This document shows, piece after piece, positions 46,467 through 56,995 of a stretch of DNA of 64,000 nucleotides. Within the stretch, counting starts at the first letter, position 1. The number at the start of each line of letters is the position of its first letter. The translations under genes and the position numbers were made by a program. The DNA comes from Sialis fuliginosa (lineage: Eukaryota; Arthropoda; Insecta; Megaloptera; Sialidae): NCBI GenBank assembly GCA_961205875.1, contig OY540810.1, positions 36,580,001-36,644,000 of the forward strand, in the 5' to 3' direction. The notes under the pieces were generated by a model. That model saw nothing but the letters and a program-made list of their open reading frames with translations, was not told the origin of the DNA and did not search any database.

Positions 46467-46991
46467 TATTAAATATATGTAATTAGTTTTCACTTTCTGG
46501 TAATACAACGCCACTGATGTAAACACATTTCCACGACTTCAGTTAGGAATCTGAAATGCCACTTTTAAAACGGTAATTAGGGGTTCCACTAATCGCCGAA
46601 GAAATTTATCTGGCGATTAAGGAAATGAGAGAAATGTTGTAATTTCAGTTGAAAATCACCATAACTTATATCTGAAAATCAGATGAATATTTCAGGATAA
46701 AGTCACTATATTATATAAATGATGTTACCAGTTGTTTGCGCCTCTGAAATTATTTATTTAGGAAATCGAATTTGGATTTATGTGAAAGGGTTATGAATAG
46801 GATATGTTTCGTTAGTCGTATCCTTTAATGAATGACAAGAATTGGGTTATAATTTTACACAAAAGGTATTTTACGTTTGTAGAATATAAATTTTATGTCA
46901 ACAGTGAATTGTATTGAGTAAATAAAAGACAGCGTCAATTTGAGCGAATGTGTTAAAATAAGATTTGAAAAATTAGAAATTTACAATATAC
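46467..46991. other. AT-rich; possible orphan MITE end at 46576
   Basis: ttaggggttccactaatcgc with ggcgattaagg nearby suggests a small decayed TIR element, not resolved. Confidence 0.35.
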
Positions 46992-47311
46992 AGTGTTTTT
47001 TTTTAAGACTTTCCAATGGATTATTTGCAAAATAACGAATTTTCAGAAAAAAGTTTCTTGGTTTCGAGGGGGCTAAATATTGATATTATAGGGGTGATCT
47101 TAGAAAGGTCACTTTGATGGGTTTTTAGGTTCAAATTTTCTTTTTCAAATCTAAACCTCTGTTTTTTGTTGCAGATTCGTAATTTAAACAACTTTTGTTT
47201 GTAACATTTTTTTCTTAAAATGTCAATTTTTTATGATAAGGAGCAAACCAATGAGAAATTTCTGGATTTTTCATAATTTTTAACCGGACATAATAAGAGT
47301 CACCCTACTTG
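46992..47311 (-). repeat. Repeat F, copy in reverse orientation
   Basis: Contains ggattatttgcaaaataacg, gttgcagattcgtaatttaa, and tgataaggagcaaacc, the inverse of 48940-49280 and of the interior of the hAT at 34723. Its ends (ta|cagtgttttttttt and gagtcaccct) suggest a mariner-type MITE. Confidence 0.65.
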
Positions 47312-47699
47312 TTTTGTCTATAATTTTTTGACCACGTGGGGTGCTTGTAGACCCCTATTTAAATTTTTTGTTTGCTTGATCATTTAACCAGAAATATAAC
47401 TTTTTTTATTTGAACAAATAAAAAACAGCAATTTAAAAAATAAAACTAAATCATAAACATATAATAATAATTATATGAAAATATGGATTTTAGATTTCTG
47501 AAGAGTGTAGCTGATGGATCAAAACGTATTTCGCAAATTTTTTTTTTAAACATTTGTTGCAAAAACTTTCGGGATTAAGATTTTGATGTAAACAGAATGG
47601 GTTATTTTTTTTCTACTTTTACCACACTATATTTTGTAGCTTTCATGCGTATTTCTTTTGGAAGACGTGCTTACTTTGTAACTGTGATAATAAAAATAT
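47312..47699. other. AT-rich, nothing recognised
   Basis: No repeat partner or coding signal noticed. Confidence 0.45.
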
Positions 47700-47869
47700 A
47701 AACAAAATAAAAAACAAACCATATTTGCGGACTTTAGTAATTAAATTGATTTGATAAAGAGGTACTTGTTTTATTAGTAACATGAGTTCATGAGAATTAC
47801 AAAAAATAAACCCACCAATCCCAAAAAACAGTATTCCTTGCTCTTAAAGCGACCAAGACTGGTACCAGT
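47700..47869 (-). mobile_element. ACTGG-ended element, left-end fragment, reverse
   Basis: Reads inward from actggtaccagt at 47858-47869 on the reverse strand, through aagcgaccaag and acatgagttcatgag to ttgcggactttagtaatt. The rest of the element is missing. Confidence 0.75.
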
Positions 47870-48584
47870 ACCTTATTTTCTTTATCGAACTGAAGTTAGA
47901 TCTCTAATATTGAATTAACATAAAACATTAATGCTAAATACTCACCAAACTGTTTTCAATCACTTCAAATAAACAGCGAAAGTTACAAATGTTTTGAAAG
48001 TCAATACGACCAGGTAAATGTACATCATTTGCTAGTTTTAATTATCGTAACAAACAAAACATTCAAATGGTAATTTGTATGCGTATTTGGACCAGATTTG
48101 AGGACTAATTTTGACAAGCATTGTATGTATAACCAGGAAACATAGAAACCAAAGTTTTTCATTATGTCGAAATCTCTCCCCTATTCTATAATGAACGCCA
48201 TTGTTTATGTAACCCTACCCTAAACCGCCTCGAGGTAAAATACTTGCACATATGTGAATTGTGATGTTGATTAATCGCGATTTTGTGGGGTTTCATTGTA
48301 AAATCGATAAAATTTAAAACTGGAATTCATGTTGAGAATTTTTTTCTAAAATTTAAATTTTGTAAAAATGACATCGACACGAGGGTAATGTTGGTATTTA
48401 TTTGCATACTTTAAATAGATTTATTTAATTTACTCATCTATACCAACCTAACAAACAAAATAATTACTAAATTAATTATAATGCTGGGTTGATAAAAAGG
48501 TATTCTCTTTGATAGAATAGTACTATAAAACCATGCATCCTAGAGACTTTATTTTAAAATGTTTGTTTTGCAGTCTAGTAAGAT
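47870..48584. other. Unique AT-rich DNA
   Basis: Separates two incomplete, same-orientation copies of the ACTGG family. No gene noticed. Confidence 0.45.
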
Positions 48585-48765
48585 ACTGGCACCAGTTTTG
48601 GATCATACCCCAGTGTTGGATTCTTCTTTAATTAAATGTAGGTACTAAATTAAAAATATTTGTTGATATTTGATTACTGAATCATAATCTATAGACACTT
48701 AACTATAAAACAGCTTAGTTGATAACAATTGGTAGACATTTAAACTAATTATTCATGTAATTTCT
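48585..48765 (-). mobile_element. ACTGG-ended element, right-end fragment, reverse
   Basis: Starts with actggcaccagt (48585-48596), then ggatcataccccagtgttgg and aatatttgttgatatttgat, the inverse of the right half of 45191-45940. It is truncated at about 48765 and has no left terminus. Confidence 0.75.
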
Positions 48766-48939
48766 ATATATTTATTAATATACGCTTCGCTTACGTTGTA
48801 TATTTATTTTATGTATATTATTTCATCTTATTTTACATTCATGTTAATTTTTTCATAAACCTTTATGAGCAAAATAAAACAACAGTAGTTGGTTTAATTA
48901 ATAAAAAAATTGAATTACAAATTAAAATAATGTGAGAAT

Positions 48940-49280
48940 CTATGCTTAAATCTAAGCACTTGCGATTATTTTTAAAAATTAGTAATTATCAGGTAAAAAA
49001 ATATGGAAAATTCGTAAATGTCTCTTTGGTTTGATCCTTATCATACAACATTTTCAGAAAAATGTTTCAAGCAAAAGTTATTTATTTTATTTCTTAAATT
49101 AGGAATCTGCAACAAAAAATATAGATTTAGATTTGAAAAAAAAGATGAACCTGGGAACTCATCAAGGTGACTTTTTCAAGGTCAACCCATAATGTCAATA
49201 TTTAGCTCTCTCGAAACCATGAAACTTTTATCTGAAACATTTTTTCTAAAAATTCGTTATTTTGGAAATAATCCGCTGGA
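48940..49280 (+). repeat. Repeat F, forward copy
   Basis: Shares aaaaatatggaaaattc, ataatgtcaatatttagc and aaattcgttattttggaaat with the hAT interior at 34950-35490 and, inverted, with 46992-47311. It abuts the array at 49295. Confidence 0.7.
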
Positions 49281-49294
49281 AACCCGGTATACGG

Positions 49295-49700
49295 GATTGC
49301 CTGACGGGCTCTCCTAATCAAACGCAGCACTTCAAGCGTCAGATATATATATTTTTTGCATAAGGGAGCATTATTCTACAAGATGGTATGCATATCTGAC
49401 GGGCTGCTAAAAGTTCGTTGCCTCTTTTTTTTTAACATCTTTGTCTCGCTATAAATTAAAAACGCAGCGATGAAAACGTCAGATATACATTTTTATATAT
49501 TTTTAATAATCAAATCAACCTAAATCTTAAATATCTGACGGGCTGCTAAAAGTTTTTTTTTTGGCATCATTTTTTTTTTTTTAATTCGCTCTAATGCACT
49601 TAAACAGCGCCGGAGGCGTCAGAAAACTATATTTCCTTGATCTGGGGAACACGTATTTATCAAAAAGCATCTGTCTGCCAGATTTGCTATGAGTCACCCA
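49295..49700 (+). repeat. Array of ~139-bp hairpin-forming units
   Basis: ctgacgggct occurs at 49301, 49396 and 49535, and the partner aacgcagc / aaacagcg at 49321, 49461 and 49602, giving a period near 139-140 bp. The first unit lacks about 44 bp. In each unit CTGACGGGCTGC and, ~70 bases later, GCAGC...CGTCAG are mutually complementary, so each unit can fold. T-rich runs separate the arms. No open frame. Possibly a transposon terminus or clustered structured RNA; not recognised. Confidence 0.7.
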
Positions 49701-49975
49701 AGATCAAAAACTTAACAACTTTGACAGCCCATCAAGGGTTAACGCAACGTATTTTATGACTGACAATTTACTTTTCATGTATAACTACAATAAGTTAACA
49801 AATTTCATAACAAATTTTGCGGGCTGCTATGATGCCAAAATTTTGGTCGCTGCCTCCAGATCTATAAATATTTCAGATCTTGGTGAAACATTGCAAAAAC
49901 CCACCCCCTCTCTCCCCCTGTGGTTAAATGTCGAAATTTTTAAAACTATTTTGCCCGATTCACCTATATCACTTA
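49701..49975 (+). other. Continuation of the array region; unidentified 86-codon frame
   Basis: 49756-50016 is open and begins at an ATT/ATG-type stretch (MTDNLLFMYNYNKLTN...). Its middle (SRSINISDLGETLQKP) looks less random than most frames here, but it runs into the Harbinger MITE at 49976, so its end is not original. Text like gcgggctgctatgatgcc near 49817 echoes the array unit. The phrase aaaaacccacc occurs here (49897) and again after the MITE (50488). Confidence 0.3.
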
Positions 49976-50468
49976 GGCGGCTATTACACTATCAAAGATC
50001 TTTGACAAAGATTTGATCATATTTCTTTGATAAAATACGAGATTTTGTTTTATTACACTACATAAAATATTTGATAATATTTTTTCAATATTATCTAGCG
50101 ATATTTTCTTCTTTTTTGGTGCCTTTTGAATATCAGTGCGTGGATGTTCGTCAATTGACGCGATCGAGGTTTGAATTTACAATCGTGTATTGTGATTTTT
50201 ATAATCATTAAGAAGATTATCATATAATACTGGATTTTGTTGATATTCATATATTAATAATTATGTAACTGTAACTGTCAGTGATAACTTGGTAGTCGCC
50301 ATTTTGTTTTTGACGTTAAAAAACTTTGATCAAATATAAGAGACTGTCATTAACTATGATCATAGAAATATTATGAAGGTAAATATTATAAAAGTTGACT
50401 TATTACACTGTCATATTTCTTCGATCAAAGAAATTTTATCATATTTCTTTGATAGTGTAATAGCCGCC
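49976..50468. mobile_element. PIF/Harbinger-type MITE, 493 bp
   Basis: TTA on both sides (49973-49975 and 50469-50471). TIR ggcggctattacactatcaa and its exact inverse ttgatagtgtaatagccgcc region at the right. Subterminal 'atatttctttgat' recurs in both orientations. A 3-bp TTA duplication and G-rich ends suit PIF/Harbinger. Non-coding. Confidence 0.88.
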
Positions 50469-50471
50469 TTA

Positions 50472-51011
50472 AGCAGCAGATAAACATATTAAAAACCCAC
50501 CTCGTCTACCCCCGCTATTATATTTATAAAATCGAACACAAATTTTGAATGTTAGTATTGAAAAATACAAATCAACCAAAAATCACATACATATATATAA
50601 AAAATAGAAAAAAATACGTATTTTCAGGACATCCGTGTGCAAGTCAGCGCACACAGTACCGTTTTGCACATTAACCACTTTTATGGGATATTCATACTTA
50701 TTTATGTGATTACACTGTGACACATTGCACAGTGCTGTTGTTGTTACCCTTGTGTATGTGTACCTGGACACACACACACCCACACCCACATACATACACA
50801 CACGTAATGTGAGAGAACGTAGTGGCTTTCAAACATAATTTGACATTCTTTGAAACATTTTTCAGAGTTACGTTTTTTTGTAGTAAATTGGACATTATGT
50901 TCAGATAAATAAAATTTCAAATCGTACCTATAGTTGGTAGTTATTAATTTATAGTAAAGAAACGATGAGGTTTATTATAATATTTTTTTTCACAAAAATT
51001 AAGTAAGTAAT
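50472..51011. other. Mixed DNA with an interrupted (CA)n at 50769-50802
   Basis: 50488-50512 repeats the 'aaaaacccacc' phrase of 49897. Reverse frames over the CA-rich stretch are low complexity. No gene supported. Confidence 0.4.
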
Positions 51012-51278
51012 CAGGGTGTCCACTTTCTGGAAAATCAGGGAATTTTTTAAAATTCTGGAGTCAGGAAATTTATAAAAATTTTTTTGGAAAGTCAGGTAAT
51101 TTATTATAAATTTTGTGAAGTCAATGAAGAAGAAAAAAGCGTATAAATTTAAGTTGACGAACAAAAAACAAATTTTTGCAATTTTTTTGCCCTTAAGCCT
51201 CTAGTAGTCAGGGAATTTAGAATCTGTAGTCAGGGAAAAGTCATGGAATTTTATTTTCAAAAAACAGTGGACACTCTG
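51012..51278. mobile_element. 267-bp TIR element with CAGGGTGTCCACT ends
   Basis: Left end cagggtgtccactttctgg; right end cagtggacactctg, inverted with one mismatch. The interior contains repeated 'gtcagggaa' phrases (six or more). The target duplication is not resolved, so superfamily assignment (hAT or mariner) is open. Confidence 0.7.
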
Positions 51279-51361
51279 GTAAAATTAAAAATATATAACT
51301 GAAGAGATGTGGCGTGTAGAATATGCCATTTTGAATGGCATCAGTATAAATTAAATGGTTT

Positions 51362-52493
51362 CACTGCAAATGCTAGTTTGTTAAAAACACACCAAAATGT
51401 GTTACAAAACACACATGAGTGTGTTAGTTGACACACATAAGTGTGTAGTCAAGATTAAGTGTGTTAGTTTACACGTTTGATCTTTGCAATTGACACGCTT
51501 ATCCGTGTTAAATGAGTAATACACTTTCTGGTGTGTAAAAAATAATTTGTAAATCATAATCAAAAATATTATTTACACACTTAAGTGTGTTGAAATGACA
51601 CGTTTAATATCTACTAACACACTTTTTGGAGAACTACACACTTTGAAAATAAACACACTTGTTGGTGTGTTAGAATATAATATAGGTGAATATAGCCTAT
51701 ATACATTCGATCTTTCTCCCTCTATAGTCATGATACCATATTCGCTCTCACTCTTTTGCCATATAGAGTATAGAACGATTTGACACTAGTAACATCTATA
51801 CCTACGTCGTATCTTTCGTCATTTTCACTTAATTGAGCTTGATATTTTTGTATATTAAATTAATATAGAAAATAAAGTTTATTGTCTGATAGGTGAAATG
51901 TGTAAGTACATTAAATATTCACCACAAAAAGATATATCGGGTGTAGAATTGATACGTCAAGGATTAATAAACGCAACTACAACTGACAGCATTCTGAAGA
52001 TGATGCTGCAGGGAAAATTAATTATTTTATAAAAAGAAGACCCGGATAGAAATAATAAAATATGTGATGTGGAATTGTAGATGAAATTTCGGATAAAAGT
52101 GATGTCCATATTGTTTTGATATCATCAACTAAAAGTGATAATAATATCGTGCCAGAGGATAAAATTGTTACAATGAATTTAGATATGCTTTATGTGGCTA
52201 ATTAATCGAAGAAGAAAAAAATTATTATGTAGTGTATATTATTTAAAATCATTGTATGTATATTTGTTCAATAATAATTTCTTAATAAAATGTGGTTTAC
52301 AGATTTATTACAATAACACGCTTTGTAGTGTGTTAATTCACTAACACACTACAAAGCGTGTTCAAAAAACGTGTTAAAACTACACACCTTAAAGTGTGTT
52401 TATAAAAGAACACACCAAAAAAGGGATTAAATATGACTACAAGAAAATGACACACTTAGGTGTGTCAAAACAACACACTTTGCATTTGCAGTG
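51362..52493. mobile_element. Element built of AACACAC/GTGTGTT palindromes (CACTA-like?)
   Basis: Terminal inverted repeat cactgcaaatgc / gcatttgcagtg. About 300 bp at the left and 190 bp at the right are studded with short palindromes such as acacacttaagtgtgt and aacacgctttgtagtgtgtt. Dense subterminal motifs in both orientations plus CACT-type ends recall CACTA/EnSpm elements, whose duplications are 2-3 bp (TT on both sides here). The middle holds a decayed frame (51898-52205). Superfamily tentative. Confidence 0.7.
51898..52205 (+). pseudogene. Decayed coding remnant inside the AACACAC element
   Basis: ATG 51898 opens a 44-codon frame (MCKYIKYSPQKDISGVEL..., ending QGKLIIL) that stops at TAA 52032. 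The same frame resumes after it (KEDPDRNNKICDVEL) to a TAG at 52077-52079. A one-base shift at 52080 then gives 41 codons (DEISDKSDVHIVLISSTK ... MNLDMLYVAN) to TAA 52203-52205. Acidic, well-mixed composition and codon use unlike the surrounding low-complexity frames suggest a former protein with at least one stop and one frameshift. No domain recognised. Because it lies inside the TIRs it most likely belonged to the element, perhaps as an accessory or DNA-binding protein. It is not functional as it stands. Confidence 0.45.
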
Positions 52494-52999
52494 TTATCAA
52501 TTAAATACACGTACGGATAAAATATGGCATAATTTTTATTAGTATAGGTACTTATGTAAATGAAGTATACCTACTGCACGCCATGTTACCCAAGTGACCT
52601 ATCATTTAAAGTTATATCTCGTTTAATTTTAACTGTCTGCTTGTTGATTAAAAAAAGGGATGTGTGCCTCACGCGAATTAAATAAATAAAGCTAAACATA
52701 TTAAATTAATAATCAAACATATTATTTTAATGTATAAAGGCTCTCACAGACAGAGAAGCGAATATTCGCAGCGGCTCTGGCCTTTTACCTCTCCCCTGTC
52801 CTTAACGTTTCATCGTATTTTAAAACGTCTCGATGTCATTCCAATTCACTAATCTTGCTATAGAAGTTTCACTTCAATAATCATTGACTGATTCCTCGTT
52901 GTATCTAAAATTTAGATGGAAGCTATTTGAAAGCTGTTTAACCTTTCCGTTTAAGGTCAAAACTAACATCTTTTGTTTCTTATCTACCTGTCACCTCAA
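52494..52999. other. Unique DNA; GC-richer patch near 52735-52830
   Basis: Includes the 12-bp palindrome gcgaatattcgc at about 52758. No gene or TIR pair noticed. Confidence 0.4.
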
Positions 53000-53290
53000 T
53001 TATTTTCACACGCATAACTTATAAACCATTAAACGGATTTTAATAAAACTTGGTTGGTTAGTTGGGCCTAGTTAGTAGATGGTATCATATAAAAATAATA
53101 ATCGGGTGGAAGAGATAGGGTATCCCAATGTTGTTTTTTCCAAATATTTCAAAAATGATATTTTTTTAAGGAACATTACATTTTTCTAGTCAAATATTCC
53201 CTTACAAAGATACCTTTGCAGAAATTAGCATAAAGAAGCACTGTGTCATCATTTTGCAGACATTTAACTTATAACGGAGGTAAACATTAA
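53000..53290 (-). repeat. Dispersed repeat ZY, diverged reverse fragment
   Basis: attttaataaaacttggttg, aatattcccttacaaagata, and gaagcactgtgtcatcattt followed by tgcagacat correspond to blocks of 33053-33653, with deletions between them. Confidence 0.6.
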
Positions 53291-53305
53291 TCTGAAATGA
53301 TAGTA

Positions 53306-53511
53306 CAGCGATTCTTAAACTTATATGGTCTTGGGACCCCTTTGAACAATTATTTTTCAGGGACCCCCTCTCCCGGATAGAAAAACAAAGAAGGCCGTTA
53401 ATTACTAATTAATCAATGGTAAATAGAAATGTAAAAGTACTTTAATTTATGCCAAACATGTTTCACGGACCCTCAGCAAAAGCTCAGCGGACCCTAGTGT
53501 AAGAACCATTG
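53306..53511. mobile_element. hAT-like MITE, about 206 bp
   Basis: cagcgattcttaaacttata at the left and agtgtaagaaccattg at the right are inverted relatives. Subterminal 'ggacccc' and 'ggaccct' phrases recur. A clean 8-bp duplication is not visible, so the insertion is probably old. Confidence 0.65.
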
Positions 53512-53560
53512 AAGTATAGTATATTATTGATATGGCATCAATTATATTTGTGAACATTAT

Positions 53561-54188
53561 AGTCCATTTAAATTAGATATTAAGAAGAACAAATTCATAA
53601 AGTTTTGATACTTTGTCCACGAGCTCTTAGTAGAGTTTGGAATAAGAGCCCGAAAAGTTCCCACCTAAATCGAGGATGGAACATCACCTTTCACGTGAAA
53701 AACAATCCGCGTTGTGGAATTTATTCCAGTTTTTATCATTTTTTATTCGAACAGCTATTCGACGATAAAAATATTACAGGAATTAAAGATTCTACATAAA
53801 ATTCTACTATGCCATAATGGCATGTAAACTATTCGGTTAATCCCCAGCCTACTCTCGCAATCGTTGCTTAAAATTTGGGAACGCAGCGAAAAATCGACAT
53901 AATATTAGTTTTAACCATAAATATTTCCAAAACGGCTGATTTTACGTAAAAAATGATTATAATAAAAATTATAAAACTTAATCTTAATTAATTAATTTAA
54001 TTCCTGTTATATTTTTTTCTCTGGGATAAATTTCATTCCGAGGGTGAAAGGGGATGTTCCATCCACGATTTAGGTAGGAACTTTTCGGGCTCTTATTCCG
54101 AACTTTACTGAAAGTTCGTGGACAAAGTATCAAAACTTTATAATTTTTGCCTTCTATTTGGCGAATTTTAATCTAATTACCGTGGACT
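53561..54188. mobile_element. TIR element with ATTAT duplications
   Basis: Ends agtccatttaaattagat and atctaattaccgtggact-type inverse; ATTAT on both sides (53556-53560 and 54189-54193). The inner arms match better: gttttgatactttgtccacg (53600) and its inverse (54117), and gcccgaaaagttcc and its inverse. 628 bp. The frame 53605-53799 follows one arm and is not a gene. Confidence 0.75.
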
Positions 54189-54617
54189 ATTATATTTTAC
54201 TAATACTGTAAAATGTTGGAATTTTTGAAACCACTGTTGCTACAAATAACAAACTATTAGATAAATGTTCAGATGTGCACGTACATATATATAGATAGGA
54301 CAATGTCCTCAGCATATATCATTTGATTTTTAGTTGTGCTTATTTGAATACATACGTTTTAGCTGCATTATTTTAATGAATAGTAACTGCCTTTCTCTAT
54401 TTACGATGTGTGTTTGCACATATGTTTTATGTAATTGCACATATGTAAATATGGTGTAGGTGTAATAAACTCGTTTATATTATGTTTTATGTAGGTTTAT
54501 TAAATGACATATGCATATTTTTGTAATATTACTACTACGAACTAAAAAAACAATGTATGATAAATAATTTTATTATTATTAATGGAAAAAGTACGTTTTA
54601 TGACCAAATTTAAGTTA
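54189..54617. other. AT-rich, nothing recognised
   Basis: No repeat partner or coding signal noticed. Confidence 0.45.
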
Positions 54618-54739
54618 TTAAAGGGGGGGGGGGGTAAGGTTTTAAAATGCATTTTTTTTTTTAAATTTTTCTGAATGTACAACATGTCGAGAGTATTGTG
54701 TCAAAATTTCAAGTAAATCGGAATAAAACTAACGAAGAT

Positions 54740-54904
54740 ACAGCGTTTCAAGCAACCGACCCTCATGCTCGATTTTTATACGGACAAACTGCACGTACAA
54801 GTAGAGAGGGTAGAATCCAACTTAGGCAAAAGCAAAAAGATGCATTGGACATCCTGAATGACAGTGTTTCACTGTACGAAGCTGGCATTGATGATTCTGT
54901 ATAA
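54740..54904 (+). pseudogene. C-terminal coding remnant of a transposon protein
   Basis: The 55 codons before the stop at 54904 read like genuine protein: DTAFQATDPHARFLYGQTA, then RTSREGRIQLRQKQKDALD and ILNDSVSLYEAGIDDSV, ending at TAA. The composition is balanced, with a predicted amphipathic helix through the RIQLRQKQKDAL segment, unlike chance frames nearby. The open frame starts earlier (54698) but the upstream part resembles the non-coding repeat phrase 'aaaatttcaagt', so real similarity probably begins near 54738. It lies inside the TTAA-flanked element, and I infer it is the last exon of that element's original protein. The family is not identified. Confidence 0.5.
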
Positions 54905-56718
54905 GTATAAAAAATTATACCCTTTTATTGATCCTTAATTTTGGATGTTCGAGTATAATAAACTTTAAATCGATTTTCTCGCAAATGTCATTTTTGAAGT
55001 TCGTGAACATTATAACTCAAAATCTACTTGACCGATCCTTTTGAAATTTTAAACACTATTTCTACACATAAATCAACAGGTAATCAGAGAGAGTTTTTTT
55101 TTTACCATTTTTTTCCATTTTATAATAACAAATTCACCGAAATTTTTAGCGAAAATCACGTTTTTCACTTTCAAATGCTGCCAAAAATAATTAAATCGAA
55201 AAAAAAAAAACTCTCTCTGACTACCTAGGGAAACAAATCACCTTTCAAGCAGATTTCGATTTTTTTGTTTTACATGATCCGGTAACGAGTTATGGTGTTC
55301 ACCGCATAACAACTTTTTTTCGAGGCGCCTCCAGAGATTTGCTGTCATGGACTTATTTTTTGATATTTTTAATTGAAAATTTTTCCAAAAATACTTTAGA
55401 TGTCATACTATAACGTGTAGGGTAAACTATACTAATTTTGGCACTACAGTAGTGATTGGCACTTTTGACTTTATTAACAAATAATAAGAATTGCAAACTA
55501 TATATATCGTTTTTAAATATTTCATATTTTACTCATGTAGTTACTGTTTAAATATCAACAAGTAGAAACATTTTTACAGTTGACAATATTGGCGTATAAA
55601 ATATAAAAAGTCGGAGAGTGAGTGTGGTGCTGTGTTTCTTGACATTTGTTAAAATTTCCTTAAGAAGTAAGTAAACTTTATCATTCTATAAATTATTATT
55701 TTCTTATGCTACTTGCAAAATGAGCTTTGTATTTACTTTGATATAAATTAAAATGTCATTTTGAACTGTATTTTATGCATATGATTCAATATAACCGTTA
55801 ATATTACTATGCCAAAATTGATATTGTTGTTTTTATTAAAAACTAATTTATTGGCACTCATGCCAATCACTAAACAAATGTTTCCAAATTAATTATTTGT
55901 TTTAAATGCCTAAAAAATTGTATAATCGAAACTAAATAGAATTTTGAAGTTATTTTATAAAGAATATTTTTTTTTTTATTCTTGGCAGTGACAATAACTA
56001 TACCCAGAGCAGGGTGCCAATCATTATAATCAAAATTTAAATATCAGTCACTATACGTTTCTGAATTGCTAATTAATAGTCTAATTTTTAATAGTCTAAT
56101 TTGTGTTTTCTTTTCAACGTTTTTATTTAATAATCATTTTCAGAACTAATCTAACTTTATTTCAGAAAATTTAAAACATGCCTAAAGTATCGTCTAGGCG
56201 GCACTTGACATGGTTATGCGTATTGGTGATGAAGATGTGACAAATATTTGTTATGTTTGTGAATATCTCAAATTGGTCTTCCACATATGGTGTTCAAACT
56301 TTATTTGACAATTAATGCATAGACCAGTGAAAATTATTAATGAAAATTAATTTCATAATTTTTTTAACTAAAAAAATTTTTAATTGTAATAAACTTATTA
56401 TTGTTAAAAAAAAAATTACCCCCCCCCCCCCTCACCAAAAAATTCCGCCCGCATTACCTTCTTAAAATAGGGTCACCCTATTAGAAACCAAAAATTATAA
56501 TAACGATTATGTTTTATATTTATAAGAATTGGAATAATTGAGAAAGCCAGATGAGAGGGTAAAGACAGATATTTGCGTATTGAAAGACTGACAAAGAGAA
56601 TGTAAATAGTTAAAATTTTGGAATTTAAACAATATTATATTATATTTATATTTTTATAATTAATATTTATTGTGATTTTAGAAGTATTATTATTAAATAT
56701 GTATATATTACTATATTA

Positions 56719-56992
56719 GGGGCCATGTTTTTTTTACACCCCCTCCCCCCCGTCCTTGTCACAGCTGGTCACATTTGTGAGACCCCTCCCCCTACCTAAT
56801 ATAACGTCACATATTTTGCAACTTTACACCTTAAAATTATTAAAATGTTTAAAATGTCTACAAAAAAGCTAGTATATTATATTTCGAAATGTGATGTCAC
56901 AAAATTTAGGACCCCTTCCACCTTGTCACACAATGTCACACTTCGTCGACCCCCTCCCCCCTTAACGTGTGACGTAATTTATGGATGGCCCC
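56719..56992. mobile_element. PIF/Harbinger MITE, inner nest
   Basis: TTA on both sides (56716-56718 and 56993-56995). Ends ggggccatg and ggatggcccc; the right end reads, inverted, ggggccatccataaattacg, a terminus I recall from Harbinger MITEs in many animals. Subterminal C-rich runs (ccccctcccccccc) and 'gtgtgacgt' phrases occur on both sides. Non-coding. Confidence 0.88.
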
Positions 56993-56995
56993 TTA

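Noticed and set aside
49300-49700. Possible CRISPR-like or tRNA array
   Set aside because: Units are ~139 bp and diverged, with no short identical direct repeats, no tRNA box A/B and a eukaryotic context.
53605-53799. 64-codon frame
   Set aside because: Runs along one inverted arm of the element 53561-54188; the mirrored sequence in the other arm shows that it is not a gene.
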